From Strigamia acuminata (taxonomy: Eukaryota > Arthropoda > Chilopoda > Geophilomorpha > Linotaeniidae), in NCBI GenBank assembly GCA_949358305.1, contig OX442314.1:46756581-46820580 (forward strand): DNA of 64,000 nucleotides. Reading direction: 5' to 3'. Positions 11,178 to 20,804 of this stretch are shown here, piece by piece. Under the pieces are notes generated by a model, which was not told the DNA's origin, searched no databases, and was given only the letters and a program-made list of their open reading frames with translations. How positions within the stretch are numbered: position 1 is the stretch's first letter; the number at the start of each line of letters is the position of its first letter. A program made the position numbers and the translations under genes.

Positions 11178-11259
11178 CTAATGGCGAATTTTCCTAGATT
11201 CGCCATTAGAAAGGTACAATTACATTTCCAAGGGCAAATCTAAAAAATTCGCCCTTAGG
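11178..11259. repeat. Two adjacent related hairpins
   Basis: CTAATGGCGAAT...ATTCGCCATTAG (11178-11209) is followed by an imperfect relative with arms around AAGGGC and GCCCTT (11228-11259). They lie at the broken end of the inverted BTB fragment and may mark a transposon end or a recombination scar. Confidence 0.6.
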
Positions 11260-11309
11260 CGATTCGCCGTTTGGACTGGTACTCAAATAAAATTGAATTT
11301 CAACGAATC

Positions 11310-11470
11310 TGATGGAATTGTACAAAATAGCATCGACTTGAAGACTTTGTTTGGCTTGATTCGTGTTGGCTGATGCCATTTTAAAGTTGTGCAAGTTACA
11401 GGTGCTTGTCCACGAAACGCACATATAATACGCGATTTGTGGTCGCATCTATGTAACGTGAGATGCCGCA
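11310..11470 (-). pseudogene. 5' end of the BTB-BACK gene, inverted fragment
   Basis: Read on the minus strand this matches the promoter and first codons of the BTB-BACK genes at 15060-15215 and 27600-27755. It has the 'ctcacgttacatag' word, the 'gtgcgtttcgtggac' leader, and an ATG at 11379 giving MASANTNQAKQSLQ, against MASTNTNQAKQSLQ in the intact genes. After about 22 codons the similarity stops, so no BTB domain remains. Confidence 0.8.
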
Positions 11471-11593
11471 CAGGTGATGCCGCGTGACCGGTCTAGAGAG
11501 AGTGAAAAGAATTGTACATTGTAATATCAATTTTTTTTTATTTATTTCTGAACAAATACACATTTAAAACATCTAATAAAAATATTTGTCAAT

Positions 11594-12067
11594 TTAAACC
11601 TGCTTTTTTTCTTGAATTTTACTAATCTTGCGGTCGACAATCATTCTGCAGATTAGTGAATGTGCTCCATGAGAATGTACTGCTAAAGGAGCACTCTCTT
11701 GAGACAAAGCAAAGGCTTTTAAAATTTCTGCGGCCTTTTTGGCATCCTCCAAACTCGGTGCGGGCAAATGTTCTTCAACTGGATCATCGTCGTCGGCGGC
11801 TTCTGCATCCTTTTGAAAAACTCGTTCCTTTTCTTTTCTAAAATTCCGGGCTTGTTGCAAAATAATCGATTCACCCGGATAATCATTTACAACGTCTTTC
11901 AAATTCGATTTGCCGGCCTGACCGCAGAAGGAATTGCAAGACACGTTGAAACGTTTTTTAAAACTCGAAAGCCACCCATCCGAAGCCTTGAAGTTCTCAA
12001 TGCCTATTTCCGCTGCAATAAGAGAGGCTTTTGCCTTAATAATCGTCCCAGAAATGGGCGCTTTCAC
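11594..12067 (-). pseudogene. Pogo/Tigger-type transposase remnant (CENP-B HTH without DDE domain)
   Basis: 157 codons. Residues 10-45 (IKAKASLIAAEIG...FKASDGWLSSFKKRFNV) match the Tc5/CENP-B type DNA-binding helix-turn-helix of pogo/Tigger/jerky transposases. Residues 100-157 are acidic and then resemble the C-terminal tail of such proteins, ending in a Gln/Lys-rich IQEKKQV. The roughly 200-residue DDE catalytic core expected between them is absent, so this is an internally deleted copy that could at most bind DNA. The frame is open from an ATG. Terminal repeats were not found. Domestication cannot be excluded, but there is no direct sign of it. Confidence 0.65.
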
Positions 12068-12978
12068 ATCGTTTGCCAGTAATATAAATTTGTGAACGAG
12101 TTGATTCAGGAACGTTGTGACGGTACCAAAATACCGTAGGTTTGTATTTGAATCCTAATAAATACTTCATTCATTATTCAGAGTTTTGTATGCTTGGTTA
12201 TTTAATTTATTAATCGTTTATATGAGTCCTAGACCATATAAGTGAGCTAACGCTCACGGGTCATAAGATATATTGATATTTAGTAATAAAAGTGGTTACT
12301 TATCCTCTGGTCGCCATCTTGAGTGATTCACTGCACAGTGAAGCCAAGAGTGAGCGACATTGATTTACCCCACCTTGTGATGTTTACAAACATTAGGGGG
12401 ACGACCTTGCAAGGCCAAGAGAGTTCTTGACCCCCTGAGGCTCGTCCTCCCTCCTTCACCACATACTAATGAGGTATGTGCCTTGTGTTACACTTTCCCG
12501 CTTCATACTAATGAGGCGGACTCTTGTGTTATTGGTTTGTTTACCTCATTGGTTCCATACCAATGAGGTATTGTGTTTTGGTCTATATAAGCTCTGCTTA
12601 GAGCTGACTCTAGGATTTTGCCCATATATTTGATTTTACACATATTCTGTTTTGCCTTTGCTGGTTATTACTTTATATTGTGCGTCAAGTTTTGACGCAC
12701 TATCGCGCTTTAGTTGGTTGCCCTACGAGCAACATCTTAGTCTACATGGTATTCAATTACTGGGCAACGGTGTAAAGTTCCCTCTAGTTGACAGCTGGGG
12801 GAACAGGTTGGCAATGGAGGTGCAAGATAGGTTTATTTGCCTCAACTCCAACTTTGCTGCCCTGGCTTGTTGGTGGAGGTTTCCCGCCAAATTCCCGCAC
12901 TCCTTTTGACACTGGATTCAATGACCCTGGACCGCGGAATCAAAGCGTTAGGTAAGCCTTATTTATTTATTACTCTTA
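12068..12978. other. No gene recognised; promoter-like or LTR-like segment
   Basis: Contains three copies of a CATAC(T/C)AATGAGG word (12465-12570). The last belongs to a palindrome CCTCATTGGT-5 nt-ACCAATGAGG that carries a CCAAT box. A strong TATA-like run (GTCTATATAAGC, about 12580) and an imperfect inverted repeat GCTCTGCTTAGAGC follow. This looks like a promoter or the U3 of an LTR, but no second copy lies in the window. Confidence 0.35.
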
Positions 12979-13408
12979 CCGTATTACCCCGCTTATTGCC
13001 ACATGCCGGTGTAGTGCGAGTATTACCGGCATGCCGATAAACCCCCTTTTTAACGGCATGCCGGTGTAAGTGAGTACGAATTTTTTTTTAATTTTGAGCC
13101 CAAAACATGCTTAAAACGCATATTTAGATGTCCAAAATGTAGGAAATTGGCCAAAATTTCTATAAAGGTTCTACAAAATTTAGTAGTAATCTTCAGAATA
13201 TCAAGAAAACTTAAATTTCAGGTCTAAATTTTAACATAATTTATCATCTGGGCTCTTTTAAACAAAAAAAAACAAAAAACCAATTTTTTCACTTAAACCG
13301 GCATGTTTCGCTCTATACCGGCATGCCGGTATAGATTTTTTACGTGCGATTTCAAAACTGTGATGAACCCATGCCCAACGGCATGCAGCTATAGGCGGGG
13401 TAATACGG
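12979..13408. mobile_element. 430-bp MITE with TIR CCGTATTACCCCGC and TA duplication
   Basis: The left end CCGTATTACCCCGCTTAT and the right end, read in reverse, CCGTATTACCCCGCCTAT form the TIRs; TA lies on both sides (12977-12978, 13409-13410). This is typical of the Tc1/mariner/pogo group. No coding potential. It contains at least six copies of a CGGCATG or GCATGCCG word clustered near both ends. Confidence 0.85.
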
Positions 13409-13980
13409 TAAATTAGTAATTAGAATTACTTCAGTGGATTTCCACTGAAGTGGTCAATTGTTACTAAGTTAAGGGAGATTCATTAAATCGGCTTCAACCT
13501 TTTGTTGTCCATCGTTAGCTAATCAATTCTCCTACTTGTTTTTCCACGAACTTTCCATTACTTTAATGGGAAATTCTCTTACCTCCGCTATGGTTCTCAA
13601 TGGCGTAGCATTATCTTGCATTTCTGCTTGGTCCTAAATGCGCTAGTCAGCCTTCTCTTGAAACATGTTACAAGCAGACATTTGAACTCAGAGAACTCTG
13701 AGTTACACATAAATGTTTGTAGCTGTTGTTTCGCTGTCTCGAGCATTCGCTCACCAAACCACTTGCACTTGCTAGCCAAGAACCTAGCCAATAATTGGTG
13801 TATCCAGTCAATGTTAAATCCTAGATTTAGCAGCACTGCCATATACCCTTGGCTAGGCCTATTCAATGGCATGTTGCTTTTCTTCTAGCCAGTTTATTGG
13901 GTCTTTAAACCCAACACCCGCTTAAACAAGAGTTTGCACTCTTGTTTAGCTCTTGAATTAATACAACCATTAACCAATGC
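13409..13980. other. No gene recognised
   Basis: Only short frames are present. It ends at the point where the truncated BTB-family paralog begins (CAATGCCGTCTAGAG), a junction also present at 20402-20417. Confidence 0.4.
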
Positions 13981-14931
13981 CGTCTAGAGAGATTGTCGGA
14001 CTATTCGCTTCGCCAACTCTTCTCCTCTGACATTGTTACGAAGTCGGCAAAAATATACGCCGTCTTAAGCGAAGCGGTTGCTTCGAGGTGGCTAACTACG
14101 ACGTCGAAGAAAGTGGAACTGAGTGTGTTCGAAATTACGAGGGGAAGTTGCGTCCGCAAATATTCTTATTTAAACCACGAAGAGTGGAAGAATACGAGCT
14201 ACTGGCCTCGCAGCAGCGCGGCAACTGACTGGTGTCTGGCGGTTTCCTCGGAAAAAGAATTAATTTACTTTAACCAAATGCCGGATCGCTCTGGATATCG
14301 AGCAATTGTGTATATGGGTGAAACTTTCGACCAACCCATTGCAGCAATGGGTGATGTTGATATTAATATTGCACGTGAGACCGAAAATGGTTCGTTCGTC
14401 TATTTTCGTCGAACAAATTCCACTTATTCGTGCTTTAATACACACCTGAAGGAGTGGAATGTCGTTGATTTTGGCGATGATATTTCCGATTGCAAATCTT
14501 TGCTTTTAGCAACGGAAGATGAAAGGTATTATTTCGATGTGGACGAATTGCGCATAAAGTTTGTTGACGTGGCGTTTGGGACTTGTGAAACAAAAACTAA
14601 ATTAGCCGGCAATTGGCAGAGTGTTAGGTGTAAAAGCCGCGTTGTAAATCGTTCTAAAAAGTTAATTTTTGTTCAACAAATCCCGAATCGTTGTCTGTTA
14701 ATTTATGACGTTAGAGGTGATTCCTGGAGCGTTGTTACTTCGCTTAATATCGATGGTGAGGTGATTTTGGTTATTTGTTACGACGACGACTGCCTCATAT
14801 TCACCAAAACAGATGTGGCGCACCATGTGTATTCGTTAAACTCGATGACGAAAGTGAATGAATACAAGTTGCCAACAACTTTTGATGGGTGCATCCATTT
14901 TGATATTTGGGTTAAGCCTAGTGAAAACTAA
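13981..14931 (+). pseudogene. 5'-truncated BTB-family paralog (C-terminal domain only), copy 1
   Basis: Open for about 316 codons, beginning RLERLSDYSLRQLFSSDIV, which aligns with residues just after the BACK domain of the full gene next door. It runs through the whole C-terminal domain to the stop (DGCIHFDIWVKPSEN). No ATG in frame precedes it and no BTB or BACK sequence lies upstream, so it was truncated before the locus was duplicated; the second copy at 20402 starts at the same junction. The preserved 950-bp frame hints that it is recent or used as a downstream exon. The C-terminal domain has repeated 'YFDVDELRIKFVD'-type beta strands but no canonical kelch GG motif. Confidence 0.7.
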
Positions 14932-15147
14932 TAAAAGTATTCTAAAACTTACAAGCTTTTGGTTTGTTCTTCTGCCGTTGTACACTATTTTTACTCCATT
15001 TGGTTTCATATTTCCCAGTTACACCAGGAAATCGAAATCGACGAACACCGTTCGTGTATCATCTCACGTTACATAGACGTGACCACAAGTGGTGTATTAT
15101 ATATGCGTGTTTCGTGGACCAGCACCTGTAACTTGCACAACTTTAAA

Positions 15148-16746
15148 ATGGCCTCAACCAACACGAATCAAGCCAAACAAAGTCTTCAAGTCAATTCTAT
15201 TTTGTACAATTCGCGAGATGAAGAAAAACCGAACACAGTTGTGTTAAAGTGCAAAGACGACGGGCGTGTACTTGCCGATAAACGGATCTTGGTCGCCGGA
15301 AGTGATTATTTCCGTGAAATGTTCACCTACGCCAACATGGAGAACGAAACCAACATGGCGACATTCCCGGACATATCTACCGAAGTCATGGAAATCATAA
15401 TCAAATTCTTATACGACCAAGATATTCCCATCCCTGCAGAAATATCTGACACTCTACGACGAGAAACACTCGTCGCAGCTAATAAGTTGCTATTGGACGA
15501 CTTATTCGACATCTATTGGCCCGCACATTCAAATACGGTGACTTTAAACAACTTTCTAGACATTTGGCTGTTGGCGGAACTGTTCGACGAAGACGAAACG
15601 GCCCAAAATGTTCGCCTCTTTGTGTCCCACCACACGAAACTCATCTCCGAGAACGATCAATTGGGTGATATCACCGAAAACCAACTGCTAAGTCTGGTTA
15701 AGGTTTTAAACTGCAACAATGCAGGTGACTTGACTGCGTTTTTTCAGTGGTGGCTAGTCCAGTCGTCCGTAAAGAAATGGAACTCTGACATTCTTTTCTT
15801 TCGTTTGTCTGAATGGCGTTTAGAGGAATGGACAGACCATTCGCTTCGCAAACTACTTACATCCGACGTTCTTACTAAATCAGCAGAAATATACAAGGCA
15901 GTAAACAAAGCCGTTACGTCAAAGTGGTTAGCTAAGACGTCGAGACAAGTTGAAATAAATGTGTTCGAAGTTACCGGCGAAAGTTGCACGCTTCACATTT
16001 CTTATTTAAACCACGAGGAGTGGGAATATGTGGACGATTTGCTTCACAACAGCGCGGCTACGGATTGGTATCCGGCGATTTCGAGGACGAAAGGGATGTT
16101 TTACTTCCAGCATTTGCCAAATCGATTTGGACTTCAAGCGATTGAAGCGAATTCGGGTCACAATTTTGACCGAAACGAAAACTTCGATGTGGGTGATGTG
16201 TCGTGCGAAACTGCAAATTGTTCGGAGATTTATTTCAGAAGAACAAATCATACTTTTTCGTGTTTTCATTTTCACTCGAGGAAATGGGAGGTCGTTGATT
16301 TCTATGACGACATTGCGAATTTCAAGTGTTTGCTTTTAGCCGCTAAAGACGGGAGATTTTATTTCGACGTGGACGAATTGTGCGTAAAGGTTGTTGATGA
16401 TTCGGGGACTTGTATAACAAAAGATAAATTACCGGGCAATTGGCAAAGCATCAAGTGTAAAAATCGCGTTGTAAATGGTTTTGAGAAATTGATTTTTGTT
16501 CAAAAAATCCCCAATTGCTCCCTGTTAATTTACGACGTTGAAACTGAGTGCTGGAGTGTTATTTCGGCGCCAAATATTCACGGTGAAATGATTTTGTACG
16601 TTTGTTTCGACGACGACTGCCTGATATTTACTAAAACAGATGCAGCGAACAATGTTTACTCTTTAAACACGATGACGAAAGTTAATGAATACAAGATGCC
16701 GGTAGATTTTGATGGGTGCATCCATTTTGATGTTGCTGTTATTTAA
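15148..16746 (+). CDS. BTB-BACK domain protein, copy 1 (532 aa)
   Basis: Likely a cytoplasmic or nuclear BTB-BACK protein; relatives act as Cullin-3 substrate adaptors. The start is the ATG at 15148 (MASTNTNQAKQSLQ); the longer open frame upstream is promoter-like (TATTATATATG). Residues about 27-120 form the BTB domain (NTVVLKCKDDGRVLADKRILVAGSDYFREMFTYA, EVMEIIIKFLYDQDI). Residues 125-230 are BACK-like helices (NFLDIWLLAELFDEDETAQNVRLFV). Residues 290-532 are a beta-rich C-terminal domain without clear kelch repeats. Single exon. It is nearly identical to the copy at 27688; the one coding indel is three bases, giving FQWWLV here and FQNWWLV there. Its immediate 5' neighbour is a truncated paralog. 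The domain calls are sound; the Cullin link is inference from the family. Confidence 0.85.
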   Translation: MASTNTNQAKQSLQVNSILYNSRDEEKPNTVVLKCKDDGRVLADKRILVAGSDYFREMFTYANMENETNMATFPDISTEVMEIIIKFLYDQDIPIPAEISDTLRRETLVAANKLLLDDLFDIYWPAHSNTVTLNNFLDIWLLAELFDEDETAQNVRLFVSHHTKLISENDQLGDITENQLLSLVKVLNCNNAGDLTAFFQWWLVQSSVKKWNSDILFFRLSEWRLEEWTDHSLRKLLTSDVLTKSAEIYKAVNKAVTSKWLAKTSRQVEINVFEVTGESCTLHISYLNHEEWEYVDDLLHNSAATDWYPAISRTKGMFYFQHLPNRFGLQAIEANSGHNFDRNENFDVGDVSCETANCSEIYFRRTNHTFSCFHFHSRKWEVVDFYDDIANFKCLLLAAKDGRFYFDVDELCVKVVDDSGTCITKDKLPGNWQSIKCKNRVVNGFEKLIFVQKIPNCSLLIYDVETECWSVISAPNIHGEMILYVCFDDDCLIFTKTDAANNVYSLNTMTKVNEYKMPVDFDGCIHFDVAVI

Positions 16747-16910
16747 ACATTATTTCTGAATTTGTTTTAGATTTTACTTGAGGTGTGTAGATGTGCGCAA
16801 GATGATGCAAGTATCAGTTTGATGCTTAAGGATTTGTCCGTGGAGATTAAAAACAAATTTGTATATCAATAATTTATGCAAATAATTCAGTTATGTTAAT
16901 TTTGACTTAC

Positions 16911-17053
16911 CTAAAGGCTTCCCCTTAATTCGATTCATGATTTCATCCAACTTTATCAACTTACGTCCAGCTTTAGAAGATAAACACATTATTGGCGACC
17001 AGGAATGAGAGTTAAAGTATCCACTGACTTTTAATAACTTTTGTGTCGCTTGT
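16911..17053 (-). pseudogene. Unidentified exon copy with 19-bp deletion
   Basis: Copy of the exon at 39379-39540, same donor (TTTAG|GTAAGT) and acceptor (TTTATTTAG), but lacking 19 bp after ACAAGCGA. The exon therefore shifts frame, although the remaining part (LLKVSGYFNSHSWSPIMCL) is still recognisable. It was carried along with the TFIIE-beta promoter in the duplication. I do not recognise the protein. Confidence 0.65.
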
Positions 17054-17260
17054 CTAAATAAAACAGCAAATAGAATGCTTAAAAATAATAAAAAGTAATG
17101 AAACAACTAACCCAATATTGACACACATTGACTACTATGCAAAAAGCCATAAGATTACGTTGCGCATACGTTACGAGAAGAACTAGTACAGCTACACGTA
17201 TTACAAACGTTCCAACGCGTAACAGTTACACGTCGAGCTTACGTGCATGTTAAGAAAACA

Positions 17261-17268
17261 TATATAAA
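17261..17268 (+). promoter_or_regulatory. TATA box of TFIIE-beta copy 1
   Basis: TATATAAA, 72 bp before the start codon, identical in the second copy at 39748-39755. Confidence 0.75.
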
Positions 17269-17339
17269 TGAGAGAGATATCTACAAGTCTCATAGAAACA
17301 ACTGAAGTTGATTGAAACACTTCTTCTACTCCTAGCAAA

Positions 17340-18161
17340 ATGGATCCGGCCTTATTGAAAGAACGAGAAATGTTTAAGAAACGAGCAATGGCAAATCCAG
17401 TCGTTGAGAAGAAGAAAAGAATTGCTGCGCCTTCTCAAAGCAAACCGAAATGCGTCAAGACACCGGCAGCATCTTCATCAATCCAAGCCACTTCGCAATG
17501 CAAGTCTGGGGTTTTGGCTAGAGTCGTTAGACACATGAAAGAACGCCATCTTGCTAGGAGCTACGAACCACTTTCGTTGGATGAAATTCTGATTGAAACG
17601 AATCAGTCGGAATTGAGTTCGAACATGAAGCACTGGCTGGCCACCGAAGCATTGACGAGCAATCCGAAGATAGATTTCTCTCCGTCGGGAGGAACATACG
17701 CGTACAAACCGCCTTTTGATGTGAAGAACAGCAAAGGACTGTTGAAACTGTTGCAGAGATACGACGAGAAAGGTTTGGGGGGAATTTTTTTGGAGGAAAT
17801 TCAGGAGTCGATGTCGAATGCGGAGAAATGCGTGAAATTACTCGGGGATCAAGTTATCACGATGACGCGTCCTGTGGATAAGAAGAAGGTTTTGTATTAT
17901 AACGACACGAGTTGTGCGTTTGAGGTGGAAGAGGAGTTGAAACAGTTGTGGGGAAGTGTGTCTGTTGCGGATTTAAATGAAGAGAGAGTTGAGAAATATT
18001 TGGAAGGAAAAGGTCTGGCGTCACTGCAGGGGAGTGCTCCGAAGAAACATCTGGCGGTGTTGAAGAGAAAGAAAAATAAGCAGAAAACAAACAAAAATGT
18101 GAAGAGGTTGAATGACCACTTGGGTGACATATTGCAAGATTATTCAAATAAAAATTTTTAA
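17340..18161 (+). CDS. GTF2E2: Transcription factor IIE subunit beta, copy 1 (273 aa)
   Basis: Nuclear general transcription factor that, with TFIIE-alpha, recruits and regulates TFIIH at RNA polymerase II promoters. The start MDPALLKEREMFKKRA is the family N-terminus. Winged-helix regions follow: GVLARVVRHMKERH...LSLDEILIET (residues about 58-85), WLATEAL...KIDF, and LLKLLQRYDEKGLGGIFLEEI. The C-terminus has the basic KHLAVLKRKKNKQ and the ending NDHLGDILQDYSN. The length matches animal orthologs (about 290). Intronless. A nearly identical copy lies at 39827-40645; this one keeps residues closer to the vertebrate protein at NPKI and LLQRYDEKG. The block from about 16769 to 18190 is shared with 39234-40675, so the promoter came with the gene. 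Confidence 0.93.
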   Translation: MDPALLKEREMFKKRAMANPVVEKKKRIAAPSQSKPKCVKTPAASSSIQATSQCKSGVLARVVRHMKERHLARSYEPLSLDEILIETNQSELSSNMKHWLATEALTSNPKIDFSPSGGTYAYKPPFDVKNSKGLLKLLQRYDEKGLGGIFLEEIQESMSNAEKCVKLLGDQVITMTRPVDKKKVLYYNDTSCAFEVEEELKQLWGSVSVADLNEERVEKYLEGKGLASLQGSAPKKHLAVLKRKKNKQKTNKNVKRLNDHLGDILQDYSNKNF

Positions 18162-18345
18162 TTTCTTATTTATTGTGTTTATTCTTTACCGAAACCTGAA
18201 CCTGAACACGAATAAACAAACGTGAAAATACTTGTAAATGACATAAAATAAAAATTGTTTGAAAAGTTAATTTTTTTTACGTTTGTTTTTATTTTTTTCA
18301 ATTAAATTAAAGCCTTTGCAATGTGCATTCCATTTGTAGTGTAGT

Positions 18346-18791
18346 GTGCCTTTGTTGTATTGTGTTTAGTTAAAATATTGTTACTAGTCGGCGCTATTAT
18401 GCACTTTTAGTTTCTATGGCAACCTCGTTTGATCTTTCGTATTGTATTTTGTTATATCGCACTTTTTCGGTCTTCCTCGATTAAATGCATGTTTATTACG
18501 TTTGAAAAGTTCCAAAGTGTAGGCAGATCAAGGTAAAGATAGGAAATTAGATAAATCACATTTTTTTGGGGTATTATTGTATTTTTTTCTGGTTTATAAA
18601 GTTCGACACAATCGTGCATCGAACGTTAGGCCTAACTCGCCTAACTGAATTCGAACCATTGGCGGCGGTGCCCCGACCTTCCCACACAACGTTTTTTCTG
18701 TTTAGAGTTTACACATACCAATTTTATTTAGAGTGTGTCCAATTAAATTAATCGTTTTCGAACTTAAGTATTAATATTTTTTTCATTTCAG
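18346..18791 (+). promoter_or_regulatory. Promoter, leader exon and intron of zinc-finger copy D
   Basis: Homolog of the copy C and F leaders. The X-box-like gtttctatggcaacc is at about 18410, the leader-exon donor at 18532/18533 and the acceptor TTTCATTTCAG at 18791, giving a 259-bp intron without insertion. Confidence 0.65.
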
Positions 18792-18825
18792 ACTACGTTC
18801 ATCTCAGTTGTTGAAGTAAAAAAAA

Positions 18826-19692
18826 ATGAAGAGAACACGTGAGGATTACGAATGCAATCTGTGTGATTATTCGTGTTCATACGTGTACTTATTGCAACAG
18901 CACATGCTTAAACACACTGGTGAAAAGCCGTTCAAATGTCAAATGTGTTCACTTTCATTTCGACTTAAAACTTGCATGACTGTCCACATGCGAATTCACA
19001 CTGGAGAAAAGCCATTCAAGTGCCATTTGTGTGATTATTCTTGCAATCAAAATGGGACCTTAAAATCACATTTATTAACTCATTCAGGAGAAAAACCATT
19101 CAAGTGCCATTTGTGTGATTATTGTTCGAATCGTAGTGGGAATTTAAAAGACCATCTATTAACCCATTCAGGAGAAAAACCATACAAGTGCCATTTGTGT
19201 GATTATTGTTCCAATCAATGTGGGCATTTAAAAAGCCATCTATTAACCCACACAGGAGAAAAACCATTCACTTGCCATTTGTGTGATTATTCTTGCAATC
19301 AACGTCAGAATTTAAGAAAACATTTATTAATCCATACTGGAGAAAAACCGTTCAAGTGTCATTTGTGTGATTATTGCAGCAGTGAAAGTGGAACATTAAA
19401 AAGTCATTTATTAACCCATACTGGAGAAAAACCATTCAAGTGCCATTTGTGTGATTATTCTGGCAATCAACGTCAGAATTTAAGAAAACATTTATTAATC
19501 CATACTGGAGAAAGACCATTCAAATGCCATTTGTGTGCTTATTGTTCCAATCAAAATGGGACCTTAAAAGCACATCTTTTAACCCATACTGCAGAAAAGC
19601 CGTTCAAGTGTCATTTGTGTGCTTATTCCTGTATTCAAAGTGGGAGTTTAAGAAGACATCTTTTAACCCATTCAGGAGAAAAAGCATTTTAA
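18826..19692 (+). CDS. C2H2 zinc-finger protein, copy D (10 fingers)
   Basis: 288 codons, one coding exon, start MKRTREDYECNLCDYSC, identical to copy C. Ten fingers: the fixed pair plus eight variable CHLC modules. Two modules (fingers 6 and 8, CDYSCNQRQNLRKH and CDYSGNQRQNLRKH) share the helix QRQNLRK not used in the other copies. The linker before the last finger is TAEKPF rather than TGEKPF. The frame is intact to the family tail. Likely a nuclear DNA-binding protein with its own promoter and short leader intron; the target is unknown. Confidence 0.9.
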   Translation: MKRTREDYECNLCDYSCSYVYLLQQHMLKHTGEKPFKCQMCSLSFRLKTCMTVHMRIHTGEKPFKCHLCDYSCNQNGTLKSHLLTHSGEKPFKCHLCDYCSNRSGNLKDHLLTHSGEKPYKCHLCDYCSNQCGHLKSHLLTHTGEKPFTCHLCDYSCNQRQNLRKHLLIHTGEKPFKCHLCDYCSSESGTLKSHLLTHTGEKPFKCHLCDYSGNQRQNLRKHLLIHTGERPFKCHLCAYCSNQNGTLKAHLLTHTAEKPFKCHLCAYSCIQSGSLRRHLLTHSGEKAF

Positions 19693-19934
19693 GCAGGAAT
19701 AGAAATTTAAAAACTTTCGTTTTGTTCATTCTGTTTATAATTCTTAAATTCAACAAATTCTGATTTTCGGTTTTGTTTGTGCATTTCACTTTTTAAAGTA
19801 ACATACTTATTACTTTGAATTCTTGACAAGTAGATTTGTATATTTCTTGTCGGTTCATTTTCAATTTTAAAACACGTTCTTGTATTGTACATGAAATGTA
19901 AAAATTTCTTTGACTTTTACGTTTTTGTATTTTG

Positions 19935-20057
19935 TTACACCAGGCAAAGGATTTTGCATGTATCAATTCGTTGTTAAATGATGCAAGTGAGAAGGAAAGG
20001 AAAATATTATCACGTGCTCAGTATCGCCCTAGAATTGTAAAATCATTTTTAGATTGA
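19935..20057 (+). pseudogene. Possible orphan terminal exon fragment
   Basis: An open 40-codon stretch with protein-like composition (LHQAKDFACINSLLNDASEK...YRPRIVKSFLD then TGA), followed by an AATAAA at about 20150. A possible acceptor ACACCAG lies at its start. I do not recognise the protein. It may be a 3'-terminal exon moved here, or chance. Confidence 0.3.
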
Positions 20058-20387
20058 TTTATTAAAAAATTTATGTTTAATTATTTTATTTAATCAGTAG
20101 TAATGATGAGGGGACAAATACTTAAAAAAAATTGAGGTTTTGTAATTTGAATAAAGTTATTGCTTGTTAAAATCTGTTTAAATTTGACAACAAAACCATG
20201 CTTGTTTTAGTCGAATGCAGCTAACTTTCCGTTAACTTGGCCATTTTTGTATCCAGTTTAGCCAAGCTTCTCGTCAATTGTGGCCAGCTTTTTTCAAGTT
20301 TAATTTGGTGGAAATGATTATTTCAATACACATATCACTATTGCATCGTGGGTTGCTACGACACAGCTGCCTAGCAATAAACGTCTC

Positions 20388-20804
20388 TTGCGTTACATAT
20401 CTCAATGCCGTCTAGAGAGATTGTCGGACTATTCGCTTCGCCAACTCTTCTTTTCTGACATTGTTGCTAAGTCGGCAGAAATACAAGCCGTGTTAAGCGA
20501 AGCTGTTGCTTCGAGGTGGCTAACTGCGACGTCGAAACAAGTGGAACTAAGTGTGTTCGAAATGACGAGTAAGAGTTGGATCCGCAAATATTCTTATTTA
20601 AACCACGAGGAGTGAACGAGTACAATCTATTGGCTTCACAGCAGCGCGCCAATGGATTGGTGTCCGGCATTTTCCTCGGATAAAGAATTAATTTGCTTCA
20701 ACCAAATCCCAGATCGCTCTGGATATCGAGCAATTGTGTATATGGGTGACACTTTCGACCAATCCATCGCAGCAATGGGTGATGTCGATATTAATATTGC
20801 ACGT
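20388..20804 (+). pseudogene. Truncated BTB paralog copy 2, part upstream of the LTR insertion
   Basis: About 90% identical to 13981-14377. It begins at the same truncation junction, and an early TGA at 20613 follows the NHEE motif. The gene is then cut by the LTR element, with ACGT duplicated. The remaining part is 26913-27471. Confidence 0.85.

Noticed and set aside
13993-14931. Independent 312-residue protein gene
   Set aside because: The first codon is TTG, no ATG lies in frame after the previous stop, and the sequence is the C-terminal domain of the neighbouring BTB gene.
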